Source: an uncultured Holdemanella sp. (GTDB lineage Bacteria; Bacillota_I; Bacilli_A; Erysipelotrichales; Erysipelotrichaceae). Taken from it: a stretch of 64,000 nt of DNA. Positions 1 through 9,388 of this stretch are shown in pieces. Location: the NCBI RefSeq assembly GCF_934754935.1, contig NZ_CAKVJB010000001.1, forward strand, positions 1 to 64,000. The letters are read 5' to 3'. The notes under the pieces were generated by a model. The model was not told where the DNA came from and made no database searches. It saw only the letters and a list, made by a program, of their open reading frames with translations. A program made the position numbers and the translations under genes. Positions within the stretch are counted from its first letter, which is position 1. Every line of letters begins with the position of its first letter.

Positions 1-135
1 GCGGTATCGAGATGCAATGAGCTCTAAGCACAGTAAATAAGCGAATAATTACCATTCATTTGCAAAAGAGGAGCTTTTTTTGAATTCATACGTTTTTTTC
101 TTCTCTTTCATTGAAAACGCTATTATAATTGACTT
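1..135. other. Left-edge intergenic region
   Basis: No coding sequence is visible. A short A-rich/T-rich hairpin around positions 64-81 (AAAAG, loop AGGAG, then a T run) could be a weak terminator of a gene left of the window. A TATAAT box lies at 124-129, only six bases before the first ATG at 136, and no Shine-Dalgarno sequence precedes that ATG. Confidence 0.4.
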
Positions 136-2070
136 ATGAACACAATAATGAATCAAGTTCTTCAAGAGAACTCAATAGGAACATGGAAATTAGTAGATGA
201 TCAATTATATGGGGATGATTGTTTCTTCGATTTGATTGGCGCATCAAAGAAACTGGATGCGCAAGAATGCTTAAAATTCCATTTATCACATGTACATCCT
301 GAAGATCAAGAACAATTTAGTGAATATGTTAGAAAATTAAGCGAAGAAAGAACGGAAATTGTGTATCGTTTTCTACATCCTGAAAAGGGGGTTATGATGA
401 TTCGCTGTTCAGGTAAGAAAATGGAAGATGGTTCGATTGCCGGTATTCATCAAGATATAAGTGACATTGTACGTTTAGAAAAGGATAAGATTGTAGAAAC
501 GTATCTATCTGAAACAAATGAGAAATTACGTAATCAAAATGTTGCTCAAAATGATTACTATAAAGAGATTCTAGATGAGTTACCATGTGGAGTATTCGCA
601 TATACAGTAAAGGAACATAGAATTGTTCATTTAAATAAAAGAGCTTTAAAGATATTTCATATAGACGATTTAGAAGATGTGCAAAGTAAGATGCGTTCAA
701 TCTTTAAAAAGTTTGAATATCCAGATCCAGCCACAAATGATTGCTTGATCGCATTAAGAACAAATGATGGCTCAGTTGACTTTGAAGTGATTATCAATCC
801 TAAAGAATCTTATGAAGTACATGCACTCGCAAAGTCAAAAGTATTTAAATATCCAAATGGAGAACGTATTATTATTACAATATTTGTCGATATTTCAAAC
901 CTTGTAATGTTGAAACAATCTTTAGAACAAGCCAAAGAAGGAAGTGCCGCTAAAAGTGCATTCTTATTTAATATGTCGCACGATTTAAGAACACCATTAA
1001 ATGCGATTATTGGCTTTAGTGAATTGATGAAAAGTCATTGGGAGGATTCAAAAGTTTCTAGAAACTATCTAGAAAAGATTGATGAATCCAGTCAATACTT
1101 ACTTTCTTTGATCAATAATATTTTAGAAATGTCTAAAATAGAAAGTGGAAAAGAAGAATTGAAAGAAAAACCATGGGATATTTATACTTCTTGTGATAAT
1201 CTTCTACAATTTTTTGAACCCGATATTCGTCAAAAGAATCAGACATTGAACTATGCGGTGAATATTAAACACAATATGATTTTAACGGACTCTTTAAAAA
1301 TCAGAGAAATCTATGTGAATTTAATGAGTAATGCGATTAAATATACCAATGTAGGTGGCACGATTTCTTTTTCTTTAGAAGAAATTGAAAGAGAAGAAGG
1401 TTTATCCGACTATAAAGCAGTTGTTCAAGATACGGGTATCGGTATTTCTAAAGAATATTTACCACATATCTTTGAAAACTTCACAAGAGAAAAAACATCC
1501 AGTGAATCTGGTGTAATCGGTACAGGCTTGGGTATGCCAATCGTTAAAAAATTGGTGGATCTCATGCATGGAACTATAAGTATAGAGAGTGAAGAAGGTA
1601 AAGGAACAACCGTTGTTGTAAATCTTCCTCATCGCTATATCGTAGAGGAACAAGAAGTCAAAGAGGTGGATGACAAAGAAATTGATCTTACAGGAAAACA
1701 CATTCTTCTTGTAGAAGACAATGATTTGAATGCTGAAATTGCCCAAACACTACTTGAAGATAAAGGTCTTAAAGTTATGCGTGCTAAAGATGGATTAGAA
1801 GCTATAACGATAGTGAAAGAAAATGCGGTGGATTGTTTCGACTGCATATTAATGGATATTCAAATGCCAAGAATGAATGGCTTTGAAGCCTGCAAAGTTA
1901 TACGTTCTTTGCCAAATAATCGAAGCCAACTTCCTATCATTGCCCTTACGGCCAATGCCTTTGAAGAAGATCGTAAAGATTGTTTAGATGCAGGTATGAG
2001 TGAACATGTCGCAAAACCGATTGAAATCCAATCTTTACTACAAACAATTGAATCTGTACTAAAAAAATAG
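136..2070 (+). CDS. Cytosolic hybrid sensor histidine kinase (PAS-PAS-HisKA-HATPase-REC)
   Basis: A soluble hybrid histidine kinase with no membrane segment or signal peptide. The first ~260 residues form two PAS-like sensor regions, the second around residues 145-260. The H-box reads FNMSHDLRTPLNAIIGFSEL, with the phospho-accepting His near residue 282. The ATPase domain shows the N box (NLMSNAIKYT), DTGIGIS and GTGLGMPIVKKL. A C-terminal receiver domain carries LLVEDNDLN and the phospho-acceptor Asp in ILMDIQMP near residue 574, plus the conserved Lys in AKPIE. It would pass phosphate from His to its own Asp and needs a separate phosphotransfer partner, which is not seen here. The kinase and receiver resemble those of the kinase ending at 9388. 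The start is uncertain because the first ATG has no ribosome site. Confidence 0.88.
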   Translation: MNTIMNQVLQENSIGTWKLVDDQLYGDDCFFDLIGASKKLDAQECLKFHLSHVHPEDQEQFSEYVRKLSEERTEIVYRFLHPEKGVMMIRCSGKKMEDGSIAGIHQDISDIVRLEKDKIVETYLSETNEKLRNQNVAQNDYYKEILDELPCGVFAYTVKEHRIVHLNKRALKIFHIDDLEDVQSKMRSIFKKFEYPDPATNDCLIALRTNDGSVDFEVIINPKESYEVHALAKSKVFKYPNGERIIITIFVDISNLVMLKQSLEQAKEGSAAKSAFLFNMSHDLRTPLNAIIGFSELMKSHWEDSKVSRNYLEKIDESSQYLLSLINNILEMSKIESGKEELKEKPWDIYTSCDNLLQFFEPDIRQKNQTLNYAVNIKHNMILTDSLKIREIYVNLMSNAIKYTNVGGTISFSLEEIEREEGLSDYKAVVQDTGIGISKEYLPHIFENFTREKTSSESGVIGTGLGMPIVKKLVDLMHGTISIESEEGKGTTVVVNLPHRYIVEEQEVKEVDDKEIDLTGKHILLVEDNDLNAEIAQTLLEDKGLKVMRAKDGLEAITIVKENAVDCFDCILMDIQMPRMNGFEACKVIRSLPNNRSQLPIIALTANAFEEDRKDCLDAGMSEHVAKPIEIQSLLQTIESVLKK

Positions 2071-2089
2071 CGGCAATTGTCGCTATTTT
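2064..2089. terminator. Bidirectional terminator between hybrid kinase and DUF4143 ATPase
   Basis: A 9-bp perfect stem (AAAATAGCG with CGCTATTTT) and an 8-base loop is flanked by A and T runs on both sides. It overlaps the stop codons of both convergent genes and can serve either strand. Confidence 0.8.
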
Positions 2090-3270
2090 AAATTTTCTAA
2101 GAATAAGAAGTCTTTAAATTTGATGTGTTGTACATTACTTGTCGAATAATCAATATCATCCATTGTGATGATGATTTTTTTATCAATTTGACTAACACCA
2201 TTAAAAGCTTTAAATTCACGCTCATACGCTTTATCTTCTGCAACACTATATGCCACTTGGATATAATACTTTAGATTGTCTTTTTGAGCTAGAAAATCAA
2301 TTTCCTTTCCCTTATTGTCATAGACGGTAAGACTATATCCCATATATATAAGCTCATTGTATATTATATTTTCTAGATTATGCGTTAAATCATAACGATT
2401 GTTTAATTTACGAATCGAATTTAACGAAACATCACAATTATAAATTTTTGTAGGATATTCCAATTCTGTTTTTGTTCTAGAAGAATATTGTTTGATGGGT
2501 TCAATAATATAAGCTTCTTCTAAATAGCCAATCCATTTCTTGACAGTATTTATACTGCATTTTGTGCCATGCGTATTCATATAATCACATATGGATTTTA
2601 CGGAATAATTTCTTGCGTTTGATATTAAAATGAAATTAACAACCTTTTTAAAATCCTCAGATTTTCGAATTTTGTAGCGATTGATTATATCATTTGAAAC
2701 AATGGTTTCATCTAAATCATTCAAGTATCTTTTTTGAGCTTCCAAAGAATCAAATTCAATTCGTTTAGGAAAGCCACCCCATACTAAATAATCCGTTAGA
2801 GAAATATCTTTATTTAATTCTTTTCCATATTCATATAATTCTCTATATACAAAAGGACGAATATGAAATGCGACATAGCGACCCGATAATTCTTTGGTGA
2901 ATTCTCGAGATAATAATTTTGAATTGGATCCAGTAATAAATAACGAACAATTATGTTTTCTAAGTGTTTTACATGCGACAGACCAATTATCAATTGTTTG
3001 GATTTCATCTAAGAAAACATAGCACAATTCGTTTGTATCACGATTGTTGTCAATATAGTCTACAATGTCTTGCCATGTAGATAAATTAGATGTAACGGCA
3101 CGATCTTCAAAATCAAGATAAATTATATTTGTTGAATTTTTTGAAATTTCAGTATTGATTTGTTCCAATATGATGGATTTTCCACATCTTCTTACACCCG
3201 TAATGATTTTAATTAAATCACTATCGTAAAACGGGCGAATTTCTGATAAATATTTCTCTCTAATTATCAT
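2083..3270 (-). CDS. AAA-family ATPase with C-terminal DUF4143 domain
   Basis: A predicted ATPase of the large, poorly understood AAA_14/DUF4143 family. Walker A is GVRRCGKS near residue 28 and Walker B is YVFLDEIQ near residue 95; an arginine-rich sensor stretch (FITGSNSKLLSREF) follows. The C-terminal half is DUF4143 and ends in a nuclease-like motif (KEIDFLAQ then YYIQVAYS) in which the usual catalytic Lys of the PD-(D/E)XK fold appears to be missing. The ATG at 3270 is preferred because AGGAGG lies eight bases upstream; the in-frame ATG at 3276 is too close. A paralogue of similar length lies at 22168-23373. The cellular role is unknown. An array of ~20-bp spaced repeats lies in its promoter region. 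Confidence 0.82.
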   Translation of the reverse strand: MIIREKYLSEIRPFYDSDLIKIITGVRRCGKSIILEQINTEISKNSTNIIYLDFEDRAVTSNLSTWQDIVDYIDNNRDTNELCYVFLDEIQTIDNWSVACKTLRKHNCSLFITGSNSKLLSREFTKELSGRYVAFHIRPFVYRELYEYGKELNKDISLTDYLVWGGFPKRIEFDSLEAQKRYLNDLDETIVSNDIINRYKIRKSEDFKKVVNFILISNARNYSVKSICDYMNTHGTKCSINTVKKWIGYLEEAYIIEPIKQYSSRTKTELEYPTKIYNCDVSLNSIRKLNNRYDLTHNLENIIYNELIYMGYSLTVYDNKGKEIDFLAQKDNLKYYIQVAYSVAEDKAYEREFKAFNGVSQIDKKIIITMDDIDYSTSNVQHIKFKDFLFLENLK

Positions 3271-3302
3271 ATGCATATCCTCCTATTGAAATTATATTCA
3301 AA

Positions 3303-3402
3303 ATTGTACAAAAATGTCAATGCTACTGAAAATAATGTCAATATTGTGCAGAAATGTCAATAGTAGTGAAAATAATGTTAAAAATCGTGCAAAATTGTCA
3401 AT
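3303..3402. repeat. Iteron-like array upstream of the DUF4143 ATPase gene
   Basis: Five copies of AATGTCAAT or a near match start at 3313, 3334, 3353, 3374 and 3394, so the period is 19-21 bases, about two helical turns. A higher-order unit of 40-41 bases (beginning ATTGTACA, ATTGTGCA, ATCGTGCA at 3303, 3343 and 3384) is superimposed. The array lies 33 bases upstream of the minus-strand gene, so it may be a protein-binding control region. That role is inference. Confidence 0.7.
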
Positions 3403-3512
3403 AGACTTATTTCTCTCTAAAAAGTAATTTTTAATGATATAATAAATGTACAAATATTTGTTCTCAAATACAGATTATAGATTTGAATATTATAAGAAAA
3501 CGGAGGACAAAT

Positions 3513-4130
3513 ATGAAAACACCAAAAGAATATAGTGATAATCTTTCAAATCAAATTATCACCAAACAAATGTTAGTGGATTGTTTGTATAGTGTGAATA
3601 AACGAGCCAAAAACTATCGTGATAAAGAAAGAGAACAAAGAGCGTATTCTAGATGTCATCGCTATGTTGATAATTCAGCATTCATTGATGGAGCTAGAAA
3701 AAAGAAACTAGGGATGTATCGCATGAAAGATATGTTGTTGCAAATTTTGACACCCATTTGTATCCACAAAGAATTCATTGGCTATGAGACTGAAAGAATC
3801 TATAGTTATGAAGTAGAGGAGTACAAAAAGTATAAGAAACAATTCTATTATGAAGGGCAGTATATGGATGATGATTATTCCATTGTGCACTTTGGAGATG
3901 TTGAACTTAAGGATTAACCAATATATCACTATTACTTGTTCTATGATTTAGAATGTGGGCATACTTTTCATACACCTATTAAAGAAGAGGATTTAGAAAA
4001 GTATTCTTTACCGATTATAGAAATTAGTGAGTTAGAAACGACGGGCCATAAGGTCAATGATTTGGTAAGCTTACAGTTTGTACGAAAAGTCATTCAATTG
4101 ATTGAAGAAAATATGTATATACTACAGTAA
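3513..4130 (+). pseudogene. Hypothetical gene split by an in-frame TAA stop
   Basis: Two open stretches in the same frame are separated by a single TAA at 3915-3917. The first starts at ATG 3513 with GGAGG six bases upstream and gives 134 residues rich in Lys, Arg and Tyr (MKTPKEYSDNLSNQIITKQM...). The frame resumes at once as PIYHYYLFYDLECGHTFHTP and runs to 4130. An ATG at 3942 or close by has no good ribosome site, so the second half looks like the C-terminus of the same ~205-residue protein. I do not recognise the family. The alternatives are a true two-gene arrangement, a sequencing error or stop-codon readthrough. Confidence 0.6.
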
Positions 4131-4155
4131 AAGCGCAGGAAATCCTACGCTTTGT
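4128..4155. terminator. Bidirectional terminator before cyuA-like gene
   Basis: The stem AAAGCG(c)AGG / CCT(a)CGCTTT with loop AAAT is flanked by A and T runs. It lies between the split hypothetical gene and the convergent cysteine desulfidase gene. Confidence 0.75.
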
Positions 4156-5361
4156 TTATTTCTTCATGATTTCTACGATTGTCGTATCTACATCTTTCAT
4201 TCCATGTTTAGAAAGATAAGCCATATTTTGAATACACTTTTCTGGACTGCTTGCCACAATACCATCACTATCCTTTACTGGAGCGTTGTTTAATGCGGCT
4301 TTTGCACAAATTAAAGCTGCAACTGTTCCAGTAGATACTTTTAGGCTACATCCCACTTTTCCGCCATCACAAATCATACCTGTAACTGTACCCGTCATAT
4401 TTTTGATCGTATATCCAATCTGATCTTTATTTCCACCAAACATATAGACTAGGGCTGCACTACAAGCTGTACTACTTGCCATGACACAAGTACACATAGG
4501 GGATAATTTACTAATATAAGAATTGATATAGCGATTTAATAAGTGTCCTAAAGCTAAAGCCTTTAATTCTTTTTCTTTTGCGATATGTTCCTCTTCAGCA
4601 ACAATATGAATTGGAAGAATGAGGGCAATACCCTTAGTACCTGCACCTGAACTGGACATCGTACTTAATGGACATCCAGAAAGTCTAGCTTCTATGGCCG
4701 AAGTTAGTATGGATATAAGATTTGATGAAAAGGAACTTGATAAAGGCAAGTTATGATCTTTGGCATAGTCAGCAAGTTCTAAATTCATCTTGACTCCATC
4801 ATAAAGAAATTCAATATCATCAACATCAAGTTCATTGACTAAATCAACAATATCAGAAATTTTCATCTGTTTAAGACTTTGAATTAAACTGGATTGTGTA
4901 TTTAAAGTGTTTTCATTATTCTTAGAAAGATAGATTACGTTTGTATGTTCATCCTTGATGATACAAGTACTCGTTTGATTTTGAGTATGAATTGTACCCT
5001 TCACAAAAAGTCCTGTTTGACTTGAATCTACATGTATTTGTGTATCTTTAAATTTGTACACTTTATTTTTAATTTCATCATCAATATCTTCAAACAGTTT
5101 TAAACCCTTCTCTGGATTCTTTAAAAAAGCACCAAGTGTTGCTGCATACTTTAATCCCACATCCTCAAAATTAGGTATACCGGCTGACATTCCATTTTTA
5201 AAGATTCCAATATTCACATCACATTCAATAGAAAGGATTTCTTCATCCAATACTTTTGAAGCATGTGCCAAACATAAGGCAACACATACAGGTTCTGTAC
5301 AACCGAGTGCTGGTATTACATCTTGTTTTAATAATTGTATACATTCTAATTTGTTTAACAT
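4156..5361 (-). CDS. cyuA: L-cysteine desulfidase family protein (CyuA/YhaM, UPF0597)
   Basis: This matches the iron-sulfur L-cysteine desulfidase / L-serine dehydratase alpha family, which converts cysteine to pyruvate, ammonia and sulfide. Landmarks are the N-terminal PALGCTEPVCVAL motif with a conserved Cys at residue 21, a Ser/Gly/Ala-rich stretch (CPLSTMSSSGAGTKGIAL), and C-terminal cysteines in SPMCTCVMASSTACSAA and MICDGGKVGCSLK that fit [4Fe-4S] ligation. The length of ~401 residues fits. The start at 5361 has only a weak GGTGAT ribosome site; an upstream ATG at 5391 would add ten residues. It is a single gene divergent from the diguanylate cyclase. The substrate preference (Cys or Ser) cannot be read from sequence. 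Confidence 0.85.
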   Translation of the reverse strand: MLNKLECIQLLKQDVIPALGCTEPVCVALCLAHASKVLDEEILSIECDVNIGIFKNGMSAGIPNFEDVGLKYAATLGAFLKNPEKGLKLFEDIDDEIKNKVYKFKDTQIHVDSSQTGLFVKGTIHTQNQTSTCIIKDEHTNVIYLSKNNENTLNTQSSLIQSLKQMKISDIVDLVNELDVDDIEFLYDGVKMNLELADYAKDHNLPLSSSFSSNLISILTSAIEARLSGCPLSTMSSSGAGTKGIALILPIHIVAEEEHIAKEKELKALALGHLLNRYINSYISKLSPMCTCVMASSTACSAALVYMFGGNKDQIGYTIKNMTGTVTGMICDGGKVGCSLKVSTGTVAALICAKAALNNAPVKDSDGIVASSPEKCIQNMAYLSKHGMKDVDTTIVEIMKK

Positions 5362-5459
5362 ACGATCACCATACGTATTATACAACAACAAAAATTAACA
5401 TTTAAACTTATAGTTTGTGTTATAATCTTGAGTTGGAAATATAACCGAGGTACAAAAAA

Positions 5460-7217
5460 GTGAAGAAGAAAACAATAGTCCCATTAACTGTATTTCTTGT
5501 AGGAATATGTCTTTTGGGCTTATTTACATATAATATAAATAGTCAAATTCAAAATAATCAGCGCACACTTGCACTTATGAATGCGAAAACGTATGGGCAA
5601 CAAATAGAGGATGATTTAGAAAATGGAGTTGGCATCACAAATTCTTTAGAACAAGTTTTAATCAATTCAGATGGACAGATTCATGATTTTTCTAAAATCG
5701 CAAAATACATGATGACAAGTTCTATACACAGTGTGCAACTTGCACCCAATGGAGTTGTCTCAGAAATTTATCCGGATAAAGGAAATGAAGCGGGTAAAAT
5801 TGATTTATTAAATGATTCAAATCGAAGTGAAATTTCAAATTACGCAAAAAAATATCATACAACCATTATCCAAGGTCCTTTTGAGTTGAAACAAGGTGGT
5901 TCCGGCATTGCGGTTCGAAATCCAGTTTATTTAGAAGATGAAAATGGACAAGAATATTTTTGGGGCTTTACAATTGTGGTTATTCGTGTGCCAAAAGTGT
6001 TTGAGGATTCTACAAATGCCTTATCTAAATTTAGGTATACGTATAGACTTTCAAAACAAGAAAGTCCTTGGAATAAAAAATATAAAGAAGTCTATGCCTC
6101 TACGGACAAAATGATTCAACCAGAATCGTATGACTTTATTGTGGGTCAAGAAAAATGGAAATTAGAAGTAATGCCAAAAGATGGATGGAATCATACGAAA
6201 GAAGTATCCTTAGTTTTAGTTTGTGGAATGATTATTGTTCTACTTCTTACTATTCTTACAAAAGTTTTATTACTTCTAGATGAAAGAAGAATCGAATTAA
6301 AAGAACTAGCCCATAAAGATGGACTGACTAAACTTTATAATCGGTATGGATTTGATGAGTTGGCAGATAAAATGATTTCAAAAAATCCTCAAGCACATTA
6401 TGTAGCTGCTATGTTAGATGTGGATGATTTTAAGATTGTGAATGATATGTATGGACATGCCTATGGAGATAGAGCTTTAATAAGTCTAGCCAAAAGTATG
6501 CAGGAATTCTTTCCAACCACTGCTCTTCTAGGAAGAAATGGTGGAGATGAATTCTGTATTCTTTTACCGAATGAATATAAGGAATTGTTGATTGAATTCA
6601 CAAAACTACCGAAAACATTCACTTACCATGGACAAATATATTCCTTTTGTATATCACTTGGATATGCAGAATATCCAGATAATGCTTCAGAACGCTCTCA
6701 ACTCATGCGTTGTGCCGATGCAGCTCTTTATGAAGTAAAACTTCATGGTAAAAATGGATGTATGGCCTATAAAGAAGGATTTCAATATGGAGTTCGTAAA
6801 CAACTTGGATTTGTATTAAATGACATATCTGAAAATTTACCTGGAGCCTTTATGATATATAAGGCTGATAAATCGGATGATGAAATCTTCTATGCCAATA
6901 AAGAATTCTTGGATATGGCTGGATATGAAAATTTAGATGCATTATTTAAAGGCACAAATAAAAGTTTCCGCAATTTGATTCGTGAAGATCAACAAGAATT
7001 GGTAGAAACTAGTATTTGGCATCAAATTGAAAGTGGAAGTAGTGATGATTATATCCATTACAGTTTACGTAAAGCCGATGGAACCTATATTTTAGTACTT
7101 GATCAAGGAAGAATTGTGGAAAGCGAACATTTCGGCCGAGTGTTCTACGTTTTATTCATGGATTGTCAAGCTATGCAGGAGCATTATGGTACAAAATTTG
7201 ACGAAAAAGATGCGTGA
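5460..7217 (+). CDS. Membrane diguanylate cyclase: CHASE-like sensor, GGDEF, C-terminal PAS
   Basis: This makes c-di-GMP from GTP in response to an extracellular cue. An N-terminal membrane helix (residues ~6-25) is followed by an outside CHASE-like sensor (~30-245), a second helix (~250-272) and a GGDEF domain with an intact GGDEF at residues 361-365. The RxxD inhibitory site five residues upstream is absent, so product inhibition is not expected. The last ~125 residues are a degenerate PAS domain (AGYENLDALF), which is an unusual position after GGDEF. The start is GTG at 5460 with GAGG nine bases upstream. The stop codon overlaps the next gene, which has a closely related sensor region, so both are probably cotranslated and may sense the same ligand. 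Confidence 0.87.
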   Translation: MKKKTIVPLTVFLVGICLLGLFTYNINSQIQNNQRTLALMNAKTYGQQIEDDLENGVGITNSLEQVLINSDGQIHDFSKIAKYMMTSSIHSVQLAPNGVVSEIYPDKGNEAGKIDLLNDSNRSEISNYAKKYHTTIIQGPFELKQGGSGIAVRNPVYLEDENGQEYFWGFTIVVIRVPKVFEDSTNALSKFRYTYRLSKQESPWNKKYKEVYASTDKMIQPESYDFIVGQEKWKLEVMPKDGWNHTKEVSLVLVCGMIIVLLLTILTKVLLLLDERRIELKELAHKDGLTKLYNRYGFDELADKMISKNPQAHYVAAMLDVDDFKIVNDMYGHAYGDRALISLAKSMQEFFPTTALLGRNGGDEFCILLPNEYKELLIEFTKLPKTFTYHGQIYSFCISLGYAEYPDNASERSQLMRCADAALYEVKLHGKNGCMAYKEGFQYGVRKQLGFVLNDISENLPGAFMIYKADKSDDEIFYANKEFLDMAGYENLDALFKGTNKSFRNLIREDQQELVETSIWHQIESGSSDDYIHYSLRKADGTYILVLDQGRIVESEHFGRVFYVLFMDCQAMQEHYGTKFDEKDA

Positions 7218-9388
7218 TGGTTTATAATAGGATCATGAATAATAAAAATATAGTTTATCGAATCCTAATTCTTTTTGTGTTGGTATCACTCGTGACAAAT
7301 ATGGCGTGTTTATTTATCCGAAATAGTGTAATTACGCAAGAAAAATTAAAGGCTGAATATACAGTAAAATCAACCATTGATCGTGTTGAAACAAAATTAG
7401 AGACATATATTGAAAAAGTGCAATTTTTAAAGAAAACAATCGAATCGGGCATTGAATTAAACGATGCCTATTTTCAATCAATCGCATCTAGATTATATGG
7501 AGATGATCCTGCCATTAAAACAATTGAACTAGCTCCAAATGGTGTGATTCAAAATGTATATCCACTTAAGGAAAATGAAAAAGTAATTGGCATGAATATG
7601 TTGAGGGAGCGTGATCGTAAACAGGCAGCTACTTTGGCAAAAGATACAAAGAAATATACTCTAGAAGGTCCTTATAATCTTAAACAAGGTGGAAAAGGTG
7701 CCCTATTATATGATCCTATCTATGTGAATGATGAATTTTGGGGATTTTCCATTCTAGTTATTGACTGGGATGTTTTCTTAGATGAAATTCACTTAAGTGA
7801 TTTAGAAAAAGCATCCTATGATTTTGTGGTTTGGAAAAAGGATCGTAATACAAATGAAAAGATCATTGTTTCAAAAAGTACAAACGACATAGATTCAAAT
7901 ACATTATTGATAAAGTGTAAACTTCCAAATAATAAGTGGAATTTTGAAATTGTTCCAAAACAAGGCTGGATCAATCAATATCTAATGATAAGTTTAGTTG
8001 TCGCAAGTATCTTAATCGATTTTCTTGTGACGGCAGCCATTGCTCAATTTGAGATTCGACATCGAAAAGATTTAGAATATGCAAGTCAAATTGAATTACA
8101 GGCAAAAAAAGCTCAAGAAGCAAGTGCATCTAAATCTCGTTTCTTATTTAGTATGTCACACGACATTCGTACACCCATGAATGCGATCATGGGATATACA
8201 GAATTAATGGAAAAGAATATTGGAAATACAGAAAAAGAAAAAGACTATCTATCCAAGATTCGTTCTTCGAATAAATTCCTTTTGGATTTAATTAACTCCA
8301 TTTTAGAAATGGCTCGCATTGAAAGTGGTAAAGAAACATTGAATATAAAAGCATGTAATATATTTGAGATTATTGAATCTTTGAATTCTGTATTTGAAAA
8401 ATTAGCTCATGAAAAAGGATTAGAGTATCAATGTACGACAAATATTCAACATCCATATATTTATTGTGATTCAATTAAGCTTGAAGAAATATTGTTGAAC
8501 ATTGTAGGAAACTCCATTAAATATACGGATAAAGGTATGGTTTTGATTCGTTTGGAAGAAGTAGAATCCGGAGCTTTTCAATGCATGATTCAAGATACAG
8601 GTATTGGAATGAGTGAAGAATATCTTCCACATGCCTTTGAAGATTTTTCAAGAGAAAAATCAGGTGCACAAACGAGTGTAAAAGGTACAGGACTTGGTTT
8701 ATCAATTGTGAAATCTTTGGTTGAATTAATGCATGGTACAATTGAAATTTCAAGTCAAGTTAATCAAGGAACAACAACTCGAATAGAATTTCATTTTGAA
8801 ATAGCTAGTGAAAATGAATTAGAGAATAAACAAGAAACGAATATTATAGACTTTAAAGGAAAACACGTCTTACTTGCAGAAGATAATGATTTAAACGCAG
8901 AAATTGCCATGACACTCTTATCTGACTATGGTTTTATATTAGATCACGTAAATGATGGGATTGCGTGTGTTAAAAAAGTTAAAGAAAATAAGTATGATCT
9001 TATTTTAATGGATATTCAGATGCCAAATATGGATGGTTATCAAGCCACTCAAGAAATCCGTAAATTTAGCGACATTCCAATTGTTGCGATGAGTGCCAAT
9101 GCCTTTGAAGAGGATAAACAAAAAGCTTTATCCATAGGAATGAATGGCTATATCGCAAAACCAATTGATATGGATAATGTACTTATAACACTATCTAAAG
9201 TTTTAGTATTTAAATGTCCAGTTTGTGGAAAATATACGTTTAAATCGGGTCCAGGAAGCTATGAAATATGTCCAATCTGTGGATGGGAAGATGATAAAAG
9301 TCAATATCATGATCCTACACTAACTGGTGGAGCGAATAAATTAAGCTTAAAGGAGTACAAAGAACAATATGAAAAGAATCATCAATAA
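7217..9388 (+). CDS. Membrane hybrid histidine kinase with CHASE-like sensor and fused CPCC zinc-ribbon tail
   Basis: The domain order is a membrane helix (~10-30), a CHASE-like periplasmic sensor (~35-250), a second helix (~255-275), HisKA with FSMSHDIRTPMNAIMGYTEL (His ~315), HATPase (DTGIGMS, GTGLGLSIVKSL), a receiver with the phospho-acceptor Asp in LILMDIQMP (~599), and a final ~55-residue Cys-rich CPCC domain beginning KCPVCGKYTF and containing CPICGWEDD. The sensor is a clear paralogue of the preceding cyclase (APNGVI, LKQGG and FWGF are shared). The start can be GTG at 7214, ATG at 7217 or ATG at 7235; the first two overlap the preceding stop. The CPCC fusion on a kinase is unusual and may bind zinc or act as an output or sensor. 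Confidence 0.88.
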   Translation: MVYNRIMNNKNIVYRILILFVLVSLVTNMACLFIRNSVITQEKLKAEYTVKSTIDRVETKLETYIEKVQFLKKTIESGIELNDAYFQSIASRLYGDDPAIKTIELAPNGVIQNVYPLKENEKVIGMNMLRERDRKQAATLAKDTKKYTLEGPYNLKQGGKGALLYDPIYVNDEFWGFSILVIDWDVFLDEIHLSDLEKASYDFVVWKKDRNTNEKIIVSKSTNDIDSNTLLIKCKLPNNKWNFEIVPKQGWINQYLMISLVVASILIDFLVTAAIAQFEIRHRKDLEYASQIELQAKKAQEASASKSRFLFSMSHDIRTPMNAIMGYTELMEKNIGNTEKEKDYLSKIRSSNKFLLDLINSILEMARIESGKETLNIKACNIFEIIESLNSVFEKLAHEKGLEYQCTTNIQHPYIYCDSIKLEEILLNIVGNSIKYTDKGMVLIRLEEVESGAFQCMIQDTGIGMSEEYLPHAFEDFSREKSGAQTSVKGTGLGLSIVKSLVELMHGTIEISSQVNQGTTTRIEFHFEIASENELENKQETNIIDFKGKHVLLAEDNDLNAEIAMTLLSDYGFILDHVNDGIACVKKVKENKYDLILMDIQMPNMDGYQATQEIRKFSDIPIVAMSANAFEEDKQKALSIGMNGYIAKPIDMDNVLITLSKVLVFKCPVCGKYTFKSGPGSYEICPICGWEDDKSQYHDPTLTGGANKLSLKEYKEQYEKNHQ

